Source of the DNA: an uncultured Nitrospina sp. | GTDB lineage: Bacteria; Nitrospinota; Nitrospinia; Nitrospinales; VA-1 | DNA length: 64,000 nt | Assembly: GCA_937891765.1 (NCBI GenBank) | Contig: CALAGQ010000049.1 | Span: 24,316 to 88,315, forward strand | Reading direction: 5' to 3' | In this document: positions 62,330-64,000 of the stretch, piece by piece | How positions within the stretch are numbered: the first letter of the stretch is position 1 | Layout of the letters: every line of letters begins with the position of its first letter | The notes under the pieces: generated by a model | The model's database searches: none | What the model saw: the letters and a program-made list of their open reading frames with translations, nothing else | What the model was told of the DNA's origin: nothing | Program-made: the position numbers and the translations under genes

Positions 62330-63901
62330 TTAAGGCGAAATAAAAAGAGATTCGACTAAAAGCAGAACAGCGATAGTTACGATGACAGCACCCACAAAGT
62401 TGAGGGCAAACCCGGAACGTGACATTTGAGGGATCGTCACCCAACCACTGCCAAACACAATCGCATTTGGCGGAGTCGCAACAGGCAACATGAAAGCAAA
62501 AGATGCCGCCAAAGTTGCCGGCACCATAAATAAAAGAGGATGAATATTCACAGCCACCGCTGACACACCGAGTATGGGGAGAATCATCGTCGTGGTCGCC
62601 GTGTTGGAGGTCAACTCCGTCAAAAAAGTAATGCCAAGGCAAATGCTGAGCACCACACACCATAAAGGCCAACCCGCAACGCCAGTGAGCTTGCTGCCGA
62701 TCCATGCATCGAGTCCGCTCGCGCCAAAACCCCCGGCCAACGCAAACCCGCCGCCGAACAAAAGCAAAACGCCCCAGGGGATTTTCTCCTGCACGGTTTT
62801 CCAGTCGAGCACGAAGAATTCTCGCTTGCCGTTTAGGTCCTGTCCCGCATTTCCATCAACTGGAAGAATCATGAGCAGAACGCCCATCGCCATGGCCACA
62901 GTGGAATCGTGAAGATATTCAGGGTGGGCAAACAATCCCGACCAACCGGGGAGAACAAATTCCCCTAACGAAATGGGTTGACGAAATATCCATAAAAAAG
63001 CGGTGAGACAAAACACCGTCGCCACCGTTTTTTCCGCACGGGTCATAGAACCCAAATCATCCAGTTCTCTCTGGATTATTTCATCACTCCCGGCTGATAT
63101 ATTTTTTAACGGAAAGGGAGACACCACCCGGCACAGATACATCCATACGATGGGAATAAAAACCATCACCACAGGAATCGCCATCACCATCCACTGAAAA
63201 AAAGTTATCTCAGGGTTTTCCGGAAACAGTTTTTTATAGAACCCAACAAAAACTATATTAGGTGCGGTGCCAACGAGGGTGCCCACTCCACCAATACTGG
63301 CAGAATAGGCCAGCCCCAGCATGAGGACGAGTCCTAATCCCTGCTCAATAGCCTTTTGTGTTTCAGAATTTTTAACTCCGTCCAAAGACGCATCGAGAGC
63401 GATCTGCCGCACCACCGCCATCGCAACCGGGAACATCATCATGGTCGATGCGGTGTTGGAGATCCACATTGACAAAAAAGCCGTGGCGGTCATGAATCCT
63501 AAAACCAAATGCTGAGGCCGGGTGCCGATTGCGAAGATGATCCATAACGCCAGGCGTTTGTGAAAATTCCATTTTTCCATGGCGAGAGCGATCATGAATC
63601 CGCCGAGAAACAGAAAGATGAGATGGTTGGCATAATTGGGTGCCACCAATTTACTGGGCAGGATACCCAACACCGGAAACAATACCAACGGCAACAAGGC
63701 CGTTACCGCAAGGGAAGTCCCCTCACCGATCCACCAGATCGCCATGAGCGCGGTCACCGCGAGCATACGTTGCCCAATCAGAGTCAATCCATCAGGTGTT
63801 GGGATAAGAAGAATCACACCGAACACAGCAAGACCTGCCAGGAGAACAACAATCTGTTTTTTGAAAGTAGTCGCCACTAAGAAAACCGTCCCTAAAAACA
63901 T
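62330..63901 (-). CDS. SLC13 (DASS) family sodium/dicarboxylate-type symporter
   Basis: 523 residues with about twelve hydrophobic segments. The family's two sodium-binding SNT motifs are present: FLSMWISNTASTMMMFPVAM (first half) and LTELTSNTATTTMILPIL (second half). Other blocks: WWIGEGTSLAVTALLPLVLF and IGGVGTLVGTAPNIVFVGF. Likely takes up C4-dicarboxylates, citrate or sulfate; sulfate and dicarboxylate branches cannot be separated by eye. Uptake of TCA acids would suit the acl locus. The ATG at 63901 is used; a start nine codons later (GTG) is possible. Confidence 0.9.
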   Translation of the reverse strand: MFLGTVFLVATTFKKQIVVLLAGLAVFGVILLIPTPDGLTLIGQRMLAVTALMAIWWIGEGTSLAVTALLPLVLFPVLGILPSKLVAPNYANHLIFLFLGGFMIALAMEKWNFHKRLALWIIFAIGTRPQHLVLGFMTATAFLSMWISNTASTMMMFPVAMAVVRQIALDASLDGVKNSETQKAIEQGLGLVLMLGLAYSASIGGVGTLVGTAPNIVFVGFYKKLFPENPEITFFQWMVMAIPVVMVFIPIVWMYLCRVVSPFPLKNISAGSDEIIQRELDDLGSMTRAEKTVATVFCLTAFLWIFRQPISLGEFVLPGWSGLFAHPEYLHDSTVAMAMGVLLMILPVDGNAGQDLNGKREFFVLDWKTVQEKIPWGVLLLFGGGFALAGGFGASGLDAWIGSKLTGVAGWPLWCVVLSICLGITFLTELTSNTATTTMILPILGVSAVAVNIHPLLFMVPATLAASFAFMLPVATPPNAIVFGSGWVTIPQMSRSGFALNFVGAVIVTIAVLLLVESLFISP

Positions 63902-64000
63902 TAACAGAACGATATTAACCCGTAAGCGATGATAGGGAAGATATTTTTTTATCCCCTCTTTAACTAGAGAGAATAGGAGCTGTTTCCGGCGTGAGAGGCC

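Overview
The window reads as a chromosomal segment of a chemolithoautotrophic, flagellated, Gram-negative bacterium, most likely a member of the Nitrospinota (Nitrospina-like nitrite oxidisers). This is inferred from the combination of two-subunit ATP-citrate lyase (reverse TCA cycle carbon fixation), a cytochrome bd-like oxidase in an operon with three c-type cytochrome proteins, a lipoprotein resembling the heme-b gamma subunit of nitrite oxidoreductase, an ammonium transporter, and LPS heptosyltransferase-type genes. No tRNA, rRNA, CRISPR array, prophage or complete insertion sequence was seen.

Layout. 1-6.6 kb: flagellar export and switch genes on the minus strand (fliL-fliM-fliN, then fliO-fliP-fliQ-fliR-flhB and perhaps the start of flhA), each block preceded by a sigma-54-like promoter. 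7.1-9.4 kb: amtB with a TorF-type porin. 9.5-11.4 kb: small membrane protein, threonine aldolase, rpoZ. 11.7-18.3 kb: a four-gene respiratory operon (bd-like quinol/cytochrome oxidase, two membrane-anchored c-type cytochromes, and a diheme cytochrome fused to an ethylbenzene-dehydrogenase-gamma-like domain). 18.3-25.7 kb: hisD, a DUF2064 transferase, PAP2 phosphatase, two GT9 glycosyltransferases around a Trm112-like zinc protein, gcvPB, and a cNMP-binding protein. 25.8-27.3 kb: PilZ, a frameshifted truncated globin and a degenerate DyP-peroxidase-like protein. 27.5-34.9 kb: the carbon locus: aclA, aclB, a CitE/HpcH-like aldolase and a 750-residue ATP-grasp / FMN-dependent hydroxyacid dehydrogenase fusion. 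35-38.5 kb: GT-C/TPR membrane protein, methyltransferase, Sel1 protein. 38.5-40.2 kb: umuDC. 40.4-45.4 kb: an accessory stretch with a decayed comM, a lipoprotein, a membrane LuxR regulator, a DUF2231 protein, a YqeG-type HAD phosphatase and small hypotheticals, separated by repeats. 45.5-56.6 kb: xerC-hslV-hslU-argB, hrcA-grpE-mutM, a B12-binding radical SAM protein, ilvD and a hypothetical. 56.6-64 kb: NxrC-like lipoprotein with an M16 protease, dnaE, and an SLC13 transporter.

How it fits together. Nitrite-derived electrons would enter through periplasmic NXR-like proteins (the lipoprotein at 56.6 kb; the EBDH-like domain at 11.8 kb), pass through the c-type cytochromes and could reach the bd-like oxidase. 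AclAB splits citrate for reductive TCA fixation, and the neighbouring aldolase and ATP-grasp/FMN fusion probably belong to the same carbon metabolism.

The most unusual features are (i) the bd-like oxidase operon, (ii) the ATP-grasp/FMN fusion next to ATP-citrate lyase, (iii) an over-long AclA with what look like two citrate-synthase-like modules, and (iv) a dispersed family of intergenic repeats (core CCACTAGCCGTGGGG and CCAGCGTGACGCTGG) that repeatedly supplies the stop codon of the adjacent gene. All functional statements are from reading motifs by eye; no database search was run.
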